Counted from the first letter of the stretch, positions 8,063-16,475 are shown. The stretch: 47,598 nt of DNA from Rubrivivax sp. (GCA_030653385.1 JAURZM010000008.1:1-47598); one strand, 5' to 3'. Notes: a model not told the origin generated them from the sequence alone. Numbers and translations are program-made.

Positions 8063-9556
8063 ATGCTGAGCATCGCGGGCATCCTCGTCTCGCTGCTGCT
8101 GCTGATGTGGTTCGCCTACCGCGGCGTCAGCGTGCTGCTGCTGGCGCCGCTGGCCGCGCTGCTGGCCGTGCTGGCGACGCCCGACGTGCCGCTGCTGGCC
8201 AGCTACACGCAGGTCTTCATGCCCGCGGCCGGCAGCTTCATCGCGCTGTTCTTTCCGCTGTTCCTGCTCGGCGCGCTGTTCGGCAAGCTGATGGAGGACT
8301 CCGGCGCGGCGCGCGTGATCGCGCTGCGCTTCGTCGACTGGCTCGGCGCGCAGCGCGCGGTGCTGGCGGTCGTGCTGGCTTGCGCGGTGCTGACCTACGG
8401 CGGCGTGTCGCTGTTCGTGGTGGCGTTTGCGGTGTACCCGGTGGCGCTGGAGCTGTTCCGCAGCGCCGGCGTGCCCAAGCGCCTGATTCCGGCAACCATC
8501 GCGCTGGGCGCCTTCACCTTCACGATGACCGCCCTGCCGGGTACACCGGCGATCCAGAACGCGATCCCGATGCCGTACTTCGGCACCACGCCGTTTGCCG
8601 CGCCGGGGCTGGGCATCATCGCCGCCTTGCTGATGCTGGGCGCAGGCATGTGGTGGCTGAACCGCCGCGTCAGCCGGGCGCAGGCGGCCGGCGAGGGCTT
8701 CGGTGCCGACGCGGTCGCGGACGCAGCACCGGCGCAGCCATCGGCCGAGGCGCCTGTGCCGCCCGTCCTGGAGCGGCGCATCCGCCCTTACGCGCAGGGC
8801 GAAGGCTACGACGTCGCCGAGTTGGGCCCGGGTGGTGCCGCCGCCTCGCCTCAGCCCGGCATCGCCGCCGCGCTGGCGCCCATCGTGGGCGTCGTGCTGC
8901 TGAACTGGCTGTTCAGCACGCAGTGGCTGCCGCGGCTGGACACCGCCTATTTGGCGCTGCCGCTGTACGGCGCCACGCGGCCGGAAGCGGTGATCGGCAC
9001 CTGGTCGATCATCGCCGCGCTGGCGCTGGCCAACCTGGCCATGCTGGTCGGGCTGCGCAAGTTCCTCGCCGCGCCGAAGGCCACACTGGATGCCGGCGCC
9101 AGCGCCGCCGTGCTGCCGATCTTCAATACCGCCAGCCAGGTCGGCTACGGCGCGGTCATCGCCTCGCTCGCCGGCTTCGTGCTGATCCGCGACGCGGTGC
9201 TGGGCATCGCGCCGGGCTACCCGTTGGTGTCGCTGGCGGTGGCGGTCAACATCCTGGCCGGGGTCACCGGATCGGCCTCGGGCGGCATGAGCATCGCGCT
9301 GCAGACGTTGGGCAGCACCTACCTCGAGATGGGCCGCGCGGCCGGCATCGACGCGGCGCTGCTGCATCGCGTGACCACCATCGCCACCGGTGGCCTGGAC
9401 ACCCTGCCGCACAACGGTGCCGTGATCACGCTGCTGGCGATCTGCAAGCTGACACACCGGCAGTCGTACCTGGACATCTTCGTCGTCGCGGTGGTCTTTC
9501 CCCTCGGGGCGCTGGCGGCCGTGGTAGCGCTGGGTTCGATGTTCGGCGCGTTCTGA
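8063..9556 (+). CDS. GntP-family permease (gluconate:H+ symporter family)
   Basis: A 497-residue integral membrane protein with about twelve hydrophobic segments. The stretch LTYGGVSLFVVAFAVYPVAL followed by LIPATIALGAFTFTMTALPGTPAIQN and PYFGTTPFAAPGLG is characteristic of GntP transporters, as is TGSASGGMSIAL with ATGGLDTLPHNGAVITLL near the C terminus. A long, Ala/Pro-rich cytoplasmic loop (about 210-270) separates the halves. Substrates in the family are sugar acids and short hydroxy acids; the one here is unknown. ATG at 8063 was chosen; an in-frame GTG at 8051 is an alternative. It lies 46 bases after the patatin gene and is probably the last gene of the run. Confidence 0.85.
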   Translation: MLSIAGILVSLLLLMWFAYRGVSVLLLAPLAALLAVLATPDVPLLASYTQVFMPAAGSFIALFFPLFLLGALFGKLMEDSGAARVIALRFVDWLGAQRAVLAVVLACAVLTYGGVSLFVVAFAVYPVALELFRSAGVPKRLIPATIALGAFTFTMTALPGTPAIQNAIPMPYFGTTPFAAPGLGIIAALLMLGAGMWWLNRRVSRAQAAGEGFGADAVADAAPAQPSAEAPVPPVLERRIRPYAQGEGYDVAELGPGGAAASPQPGIAAALAPIVGVVLLNWLFSTQWLPRLDTAYLALPLYGATRPEAVIGTWSIIAALALANLAMLVGLRKFLAAPKATLDAGASAAVLPIFNTASQVGYGAVIASLAGFVLIRDAVLGIAPGYPLVSLAVAVNILAGVTGSASGGMSIALQTLGSTYLEMGRAAGIDAALLHRVTTIATGGLDTLPHNGAVITLLAICKLTHRQSYLDIFVVAVVFPLGALAAVVALGSMFGAF

Positions 9557-9813
9557 CTGACGCCGATCACTGCGTACGATCCTCGGAACCGGGCCGTGCG
9601 CCGGCACTCTGTTCCTGATCGCATCGGCGGGACTTGTCGGGGGCCGAGGTGCTGGTGATCGTCGACATGTTCCCTGACAAGGTCGAGGGCCTGCTCGATG
9701 CGGATCGCGCTGCCCTCGATGCTGACCAATAAGATGGCGGTCTTGCACTGCATGGCGCGCTCGATCCGCGAACTCGCCGGGCTGAAACTCATCGAAGCAC
9801 TGAGAGGACAAGC
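9557..9813. other. Intergenic stretch, no recognised gene
   Basis: The stretch has no convincing coding signal on either strand. A ribosome binding site (GAGAGGAC) for the amphi-Trp gene lies at its right end. It separates the transport run from the amphi-Trp/TerB pair, so a promoter is expected here, although no clear consensus was recognised. Confidence 0.4.
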
Positions 9814-10041
9814 ATGAACAGCAAACCCGAACGCGATGTGGAAAAGGCCTACCCCCTGCCCGACTTCATTGCGAAGTTGCGGCGCTTGGCCGATGCGCTC
9901 GAAGAGGGCAAACGCTTTGAAATCCAGATCGCGGGCGAAAGAATTTCGGTGCCGGCGCGGGCGATCTGCAATATCGAGCACGAGCGCGAAGGCGCGTTGG
10001 AAGAAATCGAATTCCAGATCAAATGGGAGCACCCGCGATGA
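9814..10041 (+). CDS. Amphi-Trp domain protein
   Basis: A 75-residue soluble protein that matches the amphi-Trp domain: a basic N terminus, an amphipathic helix (FIAKLRRLADALEEG), the beta hairpin FEIQIAGERISVPARA, and the closing EIEFQIKWE with the conserved tryptophan. The biochemical role of the family is not established. The start has a good ribosome binding site (GAGAGG). Its stop overlaps the start of the TerB/DUF697 gene as ATGA, so the two are made together. Confidence 0.8.
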   Translation: MNSKPERDVEKAYPLPDFIAKLRRLADALEEGKRFEIQIAGERISVPARAICNIEHEREGALEEIEFQIKWEHPR

Positions 10042-11018
10042 ACCGCGAACAGCAGAAATCCATCCTCGCCATTGCCCTCTACGCCGCCTTCGCCGACGGT
10101 GCCAAGCACGACCGCGAGCGCGAGGAAATCCGCCGCATCGCCGAGTCCCTGGGCGGCGAAGCAGAGGGCCCAGCCGATCTCGCGCGCCTCTACCAGGACG
10201 TGCTGCTCAAGCGCGTCAGCCTGGATGCCGCAGCCGCCGCGTTGCAAGACCCCGGCGAGCGCCAGTTGGCGTATGAAATGGCGGTGTGCGTGTGCGACGC
10301 CGACGGTCGCCAGAGCGAGGCCGAGCAACGCTTCCTGAACGACCTGAAAGCGCTGTTGAAGCTCGATGCCGGACAGTCCGCCGCCTTCGAGCGCGAGGCC
10401 GACGTCATGGTCGAACTGTCTGAGGCGGCGGCGCCTGCCGTCGTGGCAGGCGCCGCTGGCGCCACAGCGCCCGGCCCGGTGGTGGCGGCGCAGCCGAACG
10501 TGACCGAGGCGGAGCTGGACAAGACCATCCTCAACTTCGCCCTGATGAACGGCGCGCTGGAACTGCTGCCGCAGTCGTGGGCCTCCATGGCCATCATCCC
10601 GCTGCAGATCAAAATGGTGTACGGCATCGGCCGTGCCCACGGGGTCCAGCTCGATCAGGGCCACATCAAGGAATTCATCGCCGCCGCCGGGGTGGGGCTC
10701 ACCTCGCAATATCTCGAACAGTTCGGCCGCAAGCTCCTGGGTGGCTTGCTGGGCAAGGCCGCCGGCAAGACCTTCGGCAGTATCGGCGGCGCGGCCACCG
10801 GCATGGCCTTCTCTTTCGCCACCACCTACGCACTGGGGCAGCTCGCCAAGCGTTATTACGCCGGCGGCCGCGTGATGAATACGTTGGTGCTCAAAGACAC
10901 GTTCCAGACCCTGCTCGGCCCGGCCAAACAGATGCAGACGCAATACATGCCGCAAATCCAGCAGCAGGCGGGCACGCTCGACATGGCCCGGGTCATGGCC
11001 ATGGTGCGCGGGGCTTGA
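10038..11018 (+). CDS. TerB-like protein with C-terminal DUF697 region
   Basis: This 326-residue protein has two parts. Residues 1-120 form a TerB-like helical domain with the acidic motifs ALYAAFADGAKHDREREEI and AVCVCDADGRQSEAEQRFL, the duplicated metal-binding-type helices typical of tellurite-resistance TerB folds. After an Ala/Val/Pro linker (about 128-160), residues 165-290 resemble DUF697, with amphipathic and glycine-zipper helices (LLGGLLGKAAGKTFGSIGGAATGMAF) that could insert in or lie on the inner membrane. ATG at 10038 was chosen because it forms an ATGA overlap with the upstream gene; a start 15 bases earlier is possible. The function is unknown. Confidence 0.78.
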   Translation: MNREQQKSILAIALYAAFADGAKHDREREEIRRIAESLGGEAEGPADLARLYQDVLLKRVSLDAAAAALQDPGERQLAYEMAVCVCDADGRQSEAEQRFLNDLKALLKLDAGQSAAFEREADVMVELSEAAAPAVVAGAAGATAPGPVVAAQPNVTEAELDKTILNFALMNGALELLPQSWASMAIIPLQIKMVYGIGRAHGVQLDQGHIKEFIAAAGVGLTSQYLEQFGRKLLGGLLGKAAGKTFGSIGGAATGMAFSFATTYALGQLAKRYYAGGRVMNTLVLKDTFQTLLGPAKQMQTQYMPQIQQQAGTLDMARVMAMVRGA

Positions 11019-11054
11019 ACGGCTGCCGATACTTCGGCCTTCGACGCCGGGACC

Positions 11055-11354
11055 ATGCGTTGCTCGCGTGCGAAAGGCCCGGGACGGCGGGCGGGCGTTT
11101 GGTCTGAAGGGGGTGATGCCCAGACCAACCTGCTCACCCTTGCGCTCGCCGCCGACCCCCACTTCGGTCCTCACATGGCGATCCCGGGCAAGGACAACGG
11201 CTTGGACATCGCGGGCCTGGTCGTGGACGGCCGATGGCTGCTGCTGGGCCTGCGCGGCCCGTTGCTGCGCGGATGGTCGGCGCTGCTCGAGACCGCGAAG
11301 GAAGCCAGCGGCGGCCAACTGCGCTTGGCGCCGCCGGGACGGCACGAAACCTGA
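11055..11354 (+). pseudogene. Partial DUF3616 gene copy (remnant)
   Basis: From about residue 10 on, this frame reads almost the same as residues about 155-235 of the intact DUF3616 protein at 14372-15460: GDAQTNLLT, DPHFGP, MAIPGKDNG, DGxxLLLGLRGP and RGWSAL are all shared, with scattered substitutions. It lacks the first ~150 residues and the last ~125. The upstream 30 codons have no counterpart, and the frame stops soon after LRLAPPG. It is most likely a decayed fragment of a duplicated gene. It lies about 3.3 kb from the intact copy, in the same orientation. Confidence 0.85.
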
Positions 11355-12302
11355 CCTTTAACGCGATATTCCGGGAATCTACACTCGTCGATCGCTGGTG
11401 CGCTGTCGTACAGACACGGCATGCAGCCTGGATCAGGCTCTTCGACACGCGGTCATGGTGCGAATCGTCACGACCATGCCGCCGAGAGTTCTGATCAGGC
11501 CGGCCGGTCCAGCGCTGGCGGCGCTCCGGGCGACCTCCGATTTCGTAACGCTGACTCCTTGAAACCATCATGAAACAAACCAAGAGCCCGACCAAGCCGC
11601 TCAACGCACAGCAGTTCCCGTTGCAGGCGCAAACCGATGCGACCGCCGGGCGAGACAAGGTCCGCGAGAACGTGCCTGTGCATGCGCCTCGTCAATCAAA
11701 GCGTCCCGTAGAAAGAACGAGCAAGGGCCGGACGGGCACCTGATCTTGGGGGGCCGTCGGATCGTGCCGCTCGCATCGACGAGCTCTATCGCCGACCCTG
11801 CGCAGCGTCCATCGTTGTAGGTGTCCCAGGTGTCCTGGGCGGCGGCGTGGACGAGCCATTCGTCTTCAGGCAGCGCCACGCCCTCAACAGTCTCTGGCCC
11901 AACTTCAGGCCCCTGGCAGCGCTCGAGCGAGTCCGCCCGGCGATGCCCGCGGTGTCGTCAGCAACCACTTCTCTCACAGTTCGAGTTTCCAGCATGGGGA
12001 AAATGACTGAAGCTGTGGCCGGAGCGCGTGCGCGTGCGTGCCTGCAACTTGCGCCCCAGCGGGTTCCGCGGGGTCGGGCAAAGATGGCCAATCATCACAG
12101 CATCATTCGCGTTCGCCGGTTGTGCCGACAAAGCAAGGTGCGGGGGTGACTGCGACCTCGCAATGTCGGCCATCAGCGGCTGTGCAACCCGGTTTCGCTG
12201 GTCGACACCCCGGCAGCCCACAATGACTCCGCGACGAGTTCGAATTTCCGCATGCCGCGCCGATGCTAAGGATTGACGGTACCTGCGTCACGCTCTTGCG
12301 CC
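11355..12302. other. Gene-poor stretch of about 950 bases
   Basis: Only one weak small-gene candidate (11570-11743) is seen. On the minus strand, 11905-11750 has protein-like codon use (reading ...GVALPEDEWLVHAAAQ and DTWDTYNDG) but dissolves into atypical sequence and has no family assignment, so it may be a relic. Otherwise nothing is recognised. Lower coding potential here fits the neighbouring DUF3616 fragment and suggests decayed DNA. Confidence 0.4.
11570..11743 (+). CDS. Possible small basic hypothetical protein (57 aa)
   Basis: A 57-codon frame with a polar, basic product that begins MKQTKSPTKPLNAQQFPL and ends in KGRTGT. The first half has the high third-position GC of neighbouring genes; the second half does not. 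No good ribosome binding site precedes the ATG. No family is recognised, and it has no membrane segment. It may be a disordered small protein or chance. Confidence 0.3.
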   Translation: MKQTKSPTKPLNAQQFPLQAQTDATAGRDKVRENVPVHAPRQSKRPVERTSKGRTGT

Positions 12303-12776
12303 TCACCGCTTGCCACGGTCAATAAGTTTCGGCACTACCCCGAGAACGATCAACGCCAGCAGCGTGCTCAGCACTGCCGTCGACTCCCGACCGAGTCCGC
12401 ATGCGATACCGATCGCCGCCGTCATCCAGACGCCGGCTGCGGTGGTCAATCCTCGTACGTCGTCTTCGTCGCGATTCTTGATGATGGCGCCGGCACCGAG
12501 AAAGCCGATGCCTGCCACGACGCCCTGAATCACCCGACTCAGGTCGGGAAGCGTCATGCCGGCCTGCTGCGGCACGAGCACGAACAACGCCGCTCCCATT
12601 GCAACCAGCATGTGGGTGCGGACTCCGGCTGCCTTGCCCTGCTGCTCACGTTCGTACCCCAGCACGCCGCCGAGCACTGCCGCCAGTACCAGGCGCGTCA
12701 GGATGCGCGTGATCTGCTCGACATCCGCGGCGTCGGAGAACTCGGCCAGTACGGTATCGACAATTCGGTTCCACAT
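12303..12776 (-). CDS. MgtC/SapB-family membrane protein
   Basis: This 157-residue protein has about five transmembrane segments and the MgtC signature: RLVLAAVLGGVLGYEREQQGKAAGVRTHMLVAMGAALF, then QGVVAGIGFLGAGAIIK and VRGLTTAAGVWMTAAIGIACGLG. It lacks the C-terminal ACT-like domain of longer MgtC proteins, so it is the short SapB type. Family members affect magnesium homeostasis, ATP synthase activity and survival in stress or in hosts; the exact role here is unknown. It is a monocistronic minus-strand gene with 228 gene-free bases upstream. Confidence 0.88.
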   Translation of the reverse strand: MWNRIVDTVLAEFSDAADVEQITRILTRLVLAAVLGGVLGYEREQQGKAAGVRTHMLVAMGAALFVLVPQQAGMTLPDLSRVIQGVVAGIGFLGAGAIIKNRDEDDVRGLTTAAGVWMTAAIGIACGLGRESTAVLSTLLALIVLGVVPKLIDRGKR

Positions 12777-13004
12777 AGCTTCTGCCTCGTTGCTGCCATC
12801 GGGCAGGCATCGAACCAGTTCAAGCCGGCGCCGGGCAAGAGCAGCATCGTAGTCGCAGGCGTTGAATATGCCGTTGAGCCCCAGGATAGCGCTGACGCAC
12901 GGTCACGCCGGCCGTTGCCGTTGTTCGTGCGACGTGGCGCACAACAGCGTCTCCGAGCGACCTTTTAGGGTCGCGCAGTGGATGGCTCAGGCAAAGCGAA
13001 CTGG

Positions 13005-13421
13005 TCAGTTCCGGGGCGCCGGCCGCAACATCTCACGGTGCAAGCCCCAATGCTCGACAGCGGCGACGAGCACGATCGATTCGCCATCGTTGACATGGGC
13101 GTCGACTTCTGCAAGCTCCACACACAGCCGCAGCAACCTCACGCGCAGCACGGGGTCTTGTATTTCGCCCATCAGATCGGCCAACGTGCGCTCGTCCACA
13201 GGGCAGGCGTCGGCCCACTTCAACTGGTCGCTCGAGAGCAGGTCTTCGCAGAAGGTATCCAGCAGTGCGTGCAACTCATGCCGCGCCAGGCCCAGCTGCT
13301 CATGCACGACCAGACGGTCGAGCAACTCGATCTCGGCGTCACCGATGTCGCCGTCGGCCACCACGATCAGGGCGACGATGCGAGCGGCCGCCTGCGGGCT
13401 GTTGGCGGGATAACTGCGCAT
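13005..13421 (-). CDS. TerB-like protein, paralogue 1
   Basis: A 138-residue soluble, helical protein. It starts MRSYPANSPQAAARIVALIVVADGDIGDAEIELLDRL and has the second acidic helix ELAEVDAHVNDGESIVL, which together match the TerB tellurite-resistance fold with its two metal-type DxD/E helices. It is clearly related to the protein at 17977-18411 over its whole length (MRSYPxNSPxAAARIVALxxxxDG shared at the N terminus). The N-terminal methionine was kept because of this shared start. It lies 33 bases after the zinc-ribbon gene and so sits in a minus-strand cluster with that gene and the HPF-like gene. The function is unknown. Confidence 0.75.
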   Translation of the reverse strand: MRSYPANSPQAAARIVALIVVADGDIGDAEIELLDRLVVHEQLGLARHELHALLDTFCEDLLSSDQLKWADACPVDERTLADLMGEIQDPVLRVRLLRLCVELAEVDAHVNDGESIVLVAAVEHWGLHREMLRPAPRN

Positions 13422-13454
13422 GATGGGTCTCCCTTGGGTGCTGGCGGTGGCGAT

Positions 13455-13724
13455 TCAGTCGAAGATGTTGCTCAGCCAGGACTTCTTGCGGCCGCCCTGC
13501 GGGCCCCGACCGTGCTCGTAATCGGAGTCCGCAAACTGGGGCTGCGATCGGGCGGCGGTGTTGACGGTTGGGGCCGGCGGTGCCAGCGTCGCCGAGCGCT
13601 CGATCAGCTTGTCGAGTTCGCCGCGGTCCAGCCAGACGCCGCGGCATTGCGGGCAGTAGTCGATCTCGACGCCCTGGCGGTCGCTCATCACGAGCGCGGT
13701 GTCGGTGCAGGTCGGGCATTTCAT
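13455..13724 (-). CDS. TFIIB-type zinc-ribbon protein
   Basis: An 89-residue protein of the zf-TFIIB family. It has C3-x2-C6 (MKCPTC) and C24-x2-C27 (YCPQCRGVWLDRGELDKLIE), the four expected zinc ligands, then a Pro/Ala-rich tail that ends in a basic, aromatic segment (RKKSWLSNIFD). An upstream in-frame ATG at 13746-13748 exists, but relatives begin at MKCP, and an AGGA box precedes this ATG. Its role is not established; these proteins are often found near stress and membrane genes. A Bax-inhibitor-1 remnant ends just upstream. Confidence 0.82.
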   Translation of the reverse strand: MKCPTCTDTALVMSDRQGVEIDYCPQCRGVWLDRGELDKLIERSATLAPPAPTVNTAARSQPQFADSDYEHGRGPQGGRKKSWLSNIFD

Positions 13725-13744
13725 GAGGTATTCCTGGTGAGGGT

Positions 13745-13822
13745 TCATTCATCCGAGCTGCCGAAGCCGAACAGGCCGAGCAGGCTCGTGAACAGGTTGA
13801 AGATCTAGACGTACAGCTTTCG
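13745..13822 (-). pseudogene. C-terminal scrap of a Bax-inhibitor-1/YccA-family gene
   Basis: Read on the minus strand, this gives RKLYV, an in-frame stop (TAG, forward positions 13805-13807), then IFNLFTSLLGLFGFGSSDE and a stop. The segment matches the usual end of BI-1/YccA membrane proteins, where the stop position would be an aspartate (YLDIFNLF). Upstream the similarity ends at once, at the HPF-like gene. The bulk of the gene has been lost. Confidence 0.6.
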
Positions 13823-13825
13823 AGT

Positions 13826-14167
13826 TCAGCGTTCGTGACTGATGAAGCGATGGCGCATGCGGCGGGAATCACTGCCTCGGCGCCACAGGCGCATGACGAA
13901 GCGCGCTGCGCGCGCCAGCGCGTTGTCCAGCGCAGTGCGCCAGTCGCTGGCCACGGAGGCGACGACCACCGACCCTGCGCCATCGGTCCGGAGTTCCACC
14001 TGGCAGCGCTTGTCGATGCCGCCCCGCGGCCCGTTCACGTCCGACATCTGCACCTCGGCCCGCGGCACCAGCCAGCCCAGGCGTCGCAGCACGAAGCGCA
14101 CACGACGCTCGGTCAGGTCGCGGAGGTCGGTGGCTTGCGGATGGCGGGACTTGAAGAGCACTTGCAT
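13826..14167 (-). CDS. HPF/RaiA-like ribosome hibernation factor, paralogue 1
   Basis: A 113-residue protein with the S30AE (HPF/YfiA) fold: the start MQVLFKSRHPQA, a helix with LTERRVRFVLRRL, the strand AEVQMSDVNGPRGGIDKRCQVEL and the final helix TALDNALARAARFVMR. These features match short hibernation factors that bind the 30S decoding region in stationary phase. The C terminus adds a strongly basic tail (RRGSDSRRMRHRF). ATG at 14167 was chosen because it aligns with the family start and has GGAG eight bases upstream; the frame is open further upstream. It is related to the protein at 17489-17884. It differs from the main hpf gene usually near rpoN, so a specialised stress role is likely. 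Confidence 0.75.
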   Translation of the reverse strand: MQVLFKSRHPQATDLRDLTERRVRFVLRRLGWLVPRAEVQMSDVNGPRGGIDKRCQVELRTDGAGSVVVASVASDWRTALDNALARAARFVMRLWRRGSDSRRMRHRFISHER

Positions 14168-14371
14168 CACGGATCTCCAGCGGTTGAGGGACAGACGAAA
14201 TGTGGGGCGCCTGGCGGCTCTGGAAAAGCAGCCTTTCAAGAACGCGAACATCGGATAAACCTGAACATAGGACGGAGCTTCGGCCGCAGACTTCGGGGTT
14301 TGGTGGCTCCGGCTGGCAAGCGTTGCAGCGCGCGGGCCTTCTTGGCACGTCATCCTCTGGAGAAACACCCG

Positions 14372-15460
14372 ATGCCCAACGCTCGAACCGCCAATGCCGT
14401 CCGTCTGGAGTTCGCGCCTGACTCCCTGGTTCAATCCAATCTGTCAGGGGCGGCCTTCACCGGCGACTGGCTCTGGGTGGCGGGCGACGAAGCCTGCGGC
14501 CTGGACCGCCTTCGCCTGCTCGACCCCGTCGGCCGCGAGGCCTTGCGCTTTGGCGAGGTGCGCGACTTCCCGCTTGCCGATCTGCTGGACCTGCCCGGCG
14601 CGGCCGGGGAAGAGGCCGACCTGGAAGGCATGGCCGTGGCCGGCGGCTTCTTGTGGGTGGTCGGCTCGCATGGCCTGAAGCGCAAGAACGCCAAGCCGGA
14701 CCGGGGCCACGCCGACAACGCCAAGCGGCTGGCGAAGGTGGCGCTGGACGGCAATCGGCGTCTGCTGGCCTGTCTGCCCATCGAGCCCGACGCCCAGGGC
14801 GAGCCTTGCCTGGTGCGGCAGGCCAAGGACGGCCGGCGAGCGCTGCGCCTGAGGGGTGACGCGCAGACGAACCTGCTCACCCGTGCGCTTGCCGATGACC
14901 CCCACTTTGGGCCGTACATGGCCATCCCGGGCAAGGACAACGGATTTGACATCGAAGGCCTGGCGGTGGACGGCCACCGGCTGCTGCTGGGCCTGCGCGG
15001 CCCGGTGCTGCGCGGTTGGTCGGCGCTGATCGAGATCGCGGTGGAGCCCCGCGGTGACCAGCTGCGCTTGGCGCCCCTGGACGACAGCGGCACGCTGATC
15101 CGCAAGCATTTCCTGGAGCTCGACGGCCTGGGCGTGCGGGACCTGCACTTCTCCGGCGACGACCTCTACATCCTGGCCGGCCCGACGATGGTGCTGAACG
15201 GCGACATCTGCGTCTTCAAGTGGCCGGCCGCCCGGCCCTTGCTGGCCGCCAACCGCGAGCCGGTGCGCTTCGAGTCGGGATTGACCGAGTCGGTGCCGCT
15301 GCCGCACGGTCGCGGCACCAACCGCGCCGAGGCCATCTGCGACCTGCCGCCGGCGCTGTCGGGCGGCAAGGCGCGCTGGCTCGTGCTGTACGACGCGCCC
15401 GGTGCTGATCGCAAGGAGGGCGAGCACACCGTCTTCGGTGATCTGCTGCGCCACGATTGA
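14372..15460 (+). CDS. DUF3616 domain protein
   Basis: A 362-residue soluble protein with no signal peptide. It reads as a repetitive beta fold (propeller-like): successive blocks such as LSGAAFTGDWLWVAGDE, LEGMAVAGGFLWVVGSHG, IEGLAVDGHRLLLGLRGP and VRDLHFSGDDLYILAGP alternate hydrophobic strands with tight turns. This matches DUF3616, of unknown biochemical role. ATG at 14372 was chosen because a GGAGA box precedes it; the frame is open far upstream. A broken copy lies at 11055-11354. It is followed by the lipid kinase and phosphoesterase genes on the same strand. Confidence 0.8.
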   Translation: MPNARTANAVRLEFAPDSLVQSNLSGAAFTGDWLWVAGDEACGLDRLRLLDPVGREALRFGEVRDFPLADLLDLPGAAGEEADLEGMAVAGGFLWVVGSHGLKRKNAKPDRGHADNAKRLAKVALDGNRRLLACLPIEPDAQGEPCLVRQAKDGRRALRLRGDAQTNLLTRALADDPHFGPYMAIPGKDNGFDIEGLAVDGHRLLLGLRGPVLRGWSALIEIAVEPRGDQLRLAPLDDSGTLIRKHFLELDGLGVRDLHFSGDDLYILAGPTMVLNGDICVFKWPAARPLLAANREPVRFESGLTESVPLPHGRGTNRAEAICDLPPALSGGKARWLVLYDAPGADRKEGEHTVFGDLLRHD

Positions 15461-15488
15461 TACCCTTCGCCGCCTGTCTCGATAGCTC

Positions 15489-16475
15489 ATGTCCAGATGC
15501 CCCGAGCTCGAACCCGCGGCACCGCTCCAGTTCGTCATCAACGCGGCAGCGGGCAGCAGCGACGCGGAGAAGAAGCGCGAAGTCATCGAATCCGCGCTGC
15601 GGGATGGTGGACGGCGAGGTGACCTGCTGTTCTGCAGCCCCGCCGAGCTGTCCGGCGCAGCGCACCGGGCTGCAACCAAGGCCACCGCTGACTGCACGGC
15701 CGTGGTTGCCGTCGGCGGCGACGGCACCCTCAATACGGTGGCACAGGCCGCGCACGCCGCGGGCTGTGCCATGGGGGTGGTGGCGCAGGGCACGTTCAAT
15801 TACTTCGCCCGCACGCATGGCATTCCCACTGACCCAACAGAAGCGGTCAGCCTGCTGCTGCGTGCGGCGCCGGCGCCGGTTCAGGTGGCCAGCATCAACG
15901 ACCGCGTGTTCCTGGTCAACGCCAGCCTCGGGCTCTATCCCGACCTGCTGGAAGACCGCGAAGCCTACAAAGCCCGCTTCGGCCGCAGCCGCTGGGTGGC
16001 GTTCGTGGCGGCCTGTGCGACGCTGCTGCGCGCACAACGCCGGCTGCGACTGCACATCGAGATGGGTGGCACGGTTCGCGACGTGCAGACCTTGACACTC
16101 TTCGTGGGCAACAACCGGCTGCAGCTGCAGCAGTTCGGTGTGGAGCCGGAGGACACCCTGGCCGGCACGCCCGGCCACGGCAGCATGGCTGCGCTGATGC
16201 TGCGCCCCATCGGAACGTTGTCGATGATCGGGCTGATGCTGCACGGCGCGATGGGCAGGCTGGGCGAAGCCGCCGGCGTGGAGGGCTTCGAGTTCCAGCA
16301 CATGGTGGTGCGGCCCACGCTCGCTCCCGGCCGCACAGAGGTCGTGGTGGCGTTCGACGGTGAGGTGGCACGCATGCGCTCGCCCATCGACATTCGTGTG
16401 CTGGACAAGCCCTTGTACCTGCTCCAGGCCATCGGAGCAGCGGGCGTGGCAGATGCGCCAGAAGATTCGGCATGA
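15489..16475 (+). CDS. Diacylglycerol/lipid kinase-family protein
   Basis: A 328-residue protein with the DAGK catalytic (YegS/BmrU-like) domain. The nucleotide-binding motif GGDGTLN lies at 76-82, followed by MGVVAQGTFNYFARTHGIP, which matches the family GTxNxFA block. The C-terminal half is the second beta-rich domain of this family, with VNASLGLYPDLL and VVVAFDGEVARM. Such enzymes phosphorylate diacylglycerol or related lipids with ATP at the inner membrane. It ends with an ATGA overlap onto the metallophosphoesterase gene, so the two are coupled; a kinase and a phosphatase acting on related substrates is possible but unproved. Confidence 0.88.
   Translation: MSRCPELEPAAPLQFVINAAAGSSDAEKKREVIESALRDGGRRGDLLFCSPAELSGAAHRAATKATADCTAVVAVGGDGTLNTVAQAAHAAGCAMGVVAQGTFNYFARTHGIPTDPTEAVSLLLRAAPAPVQVASINDRVFLVNASLGLYPDLLEDREAYKARFGRSRWVAFVAACATLLRAQRRLRLHIEMGGTVRDVQTLTLFVGNNRLQLQQFGVEPEDTLAGTPGHGSMAALMLRPIGTLSMIGLMLHGAMGRLGEAAGVEGFEFQHMVVRPTLAPGRTEVVVAFDGEVARMRSPIDIRVLDKPLYLLQAIGAAGVADAPEDSA

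Noticed and set aside
9640..9800. Possible decayed gene on the minus strand upstream of the amphi-Trp gene
   Set aside because: A short stretch looks protein-like (AILLVSIEGSAIRIEQALDLV) but has no recognised family and no bounded frame.
11750..11905. Protein-like minus-strand stretch (...EDEWLVHAAAQDTW...)
   Set aside because: Codon use is coding-like over only 40 codons and no start, stop context or family fits; it may be a relic.
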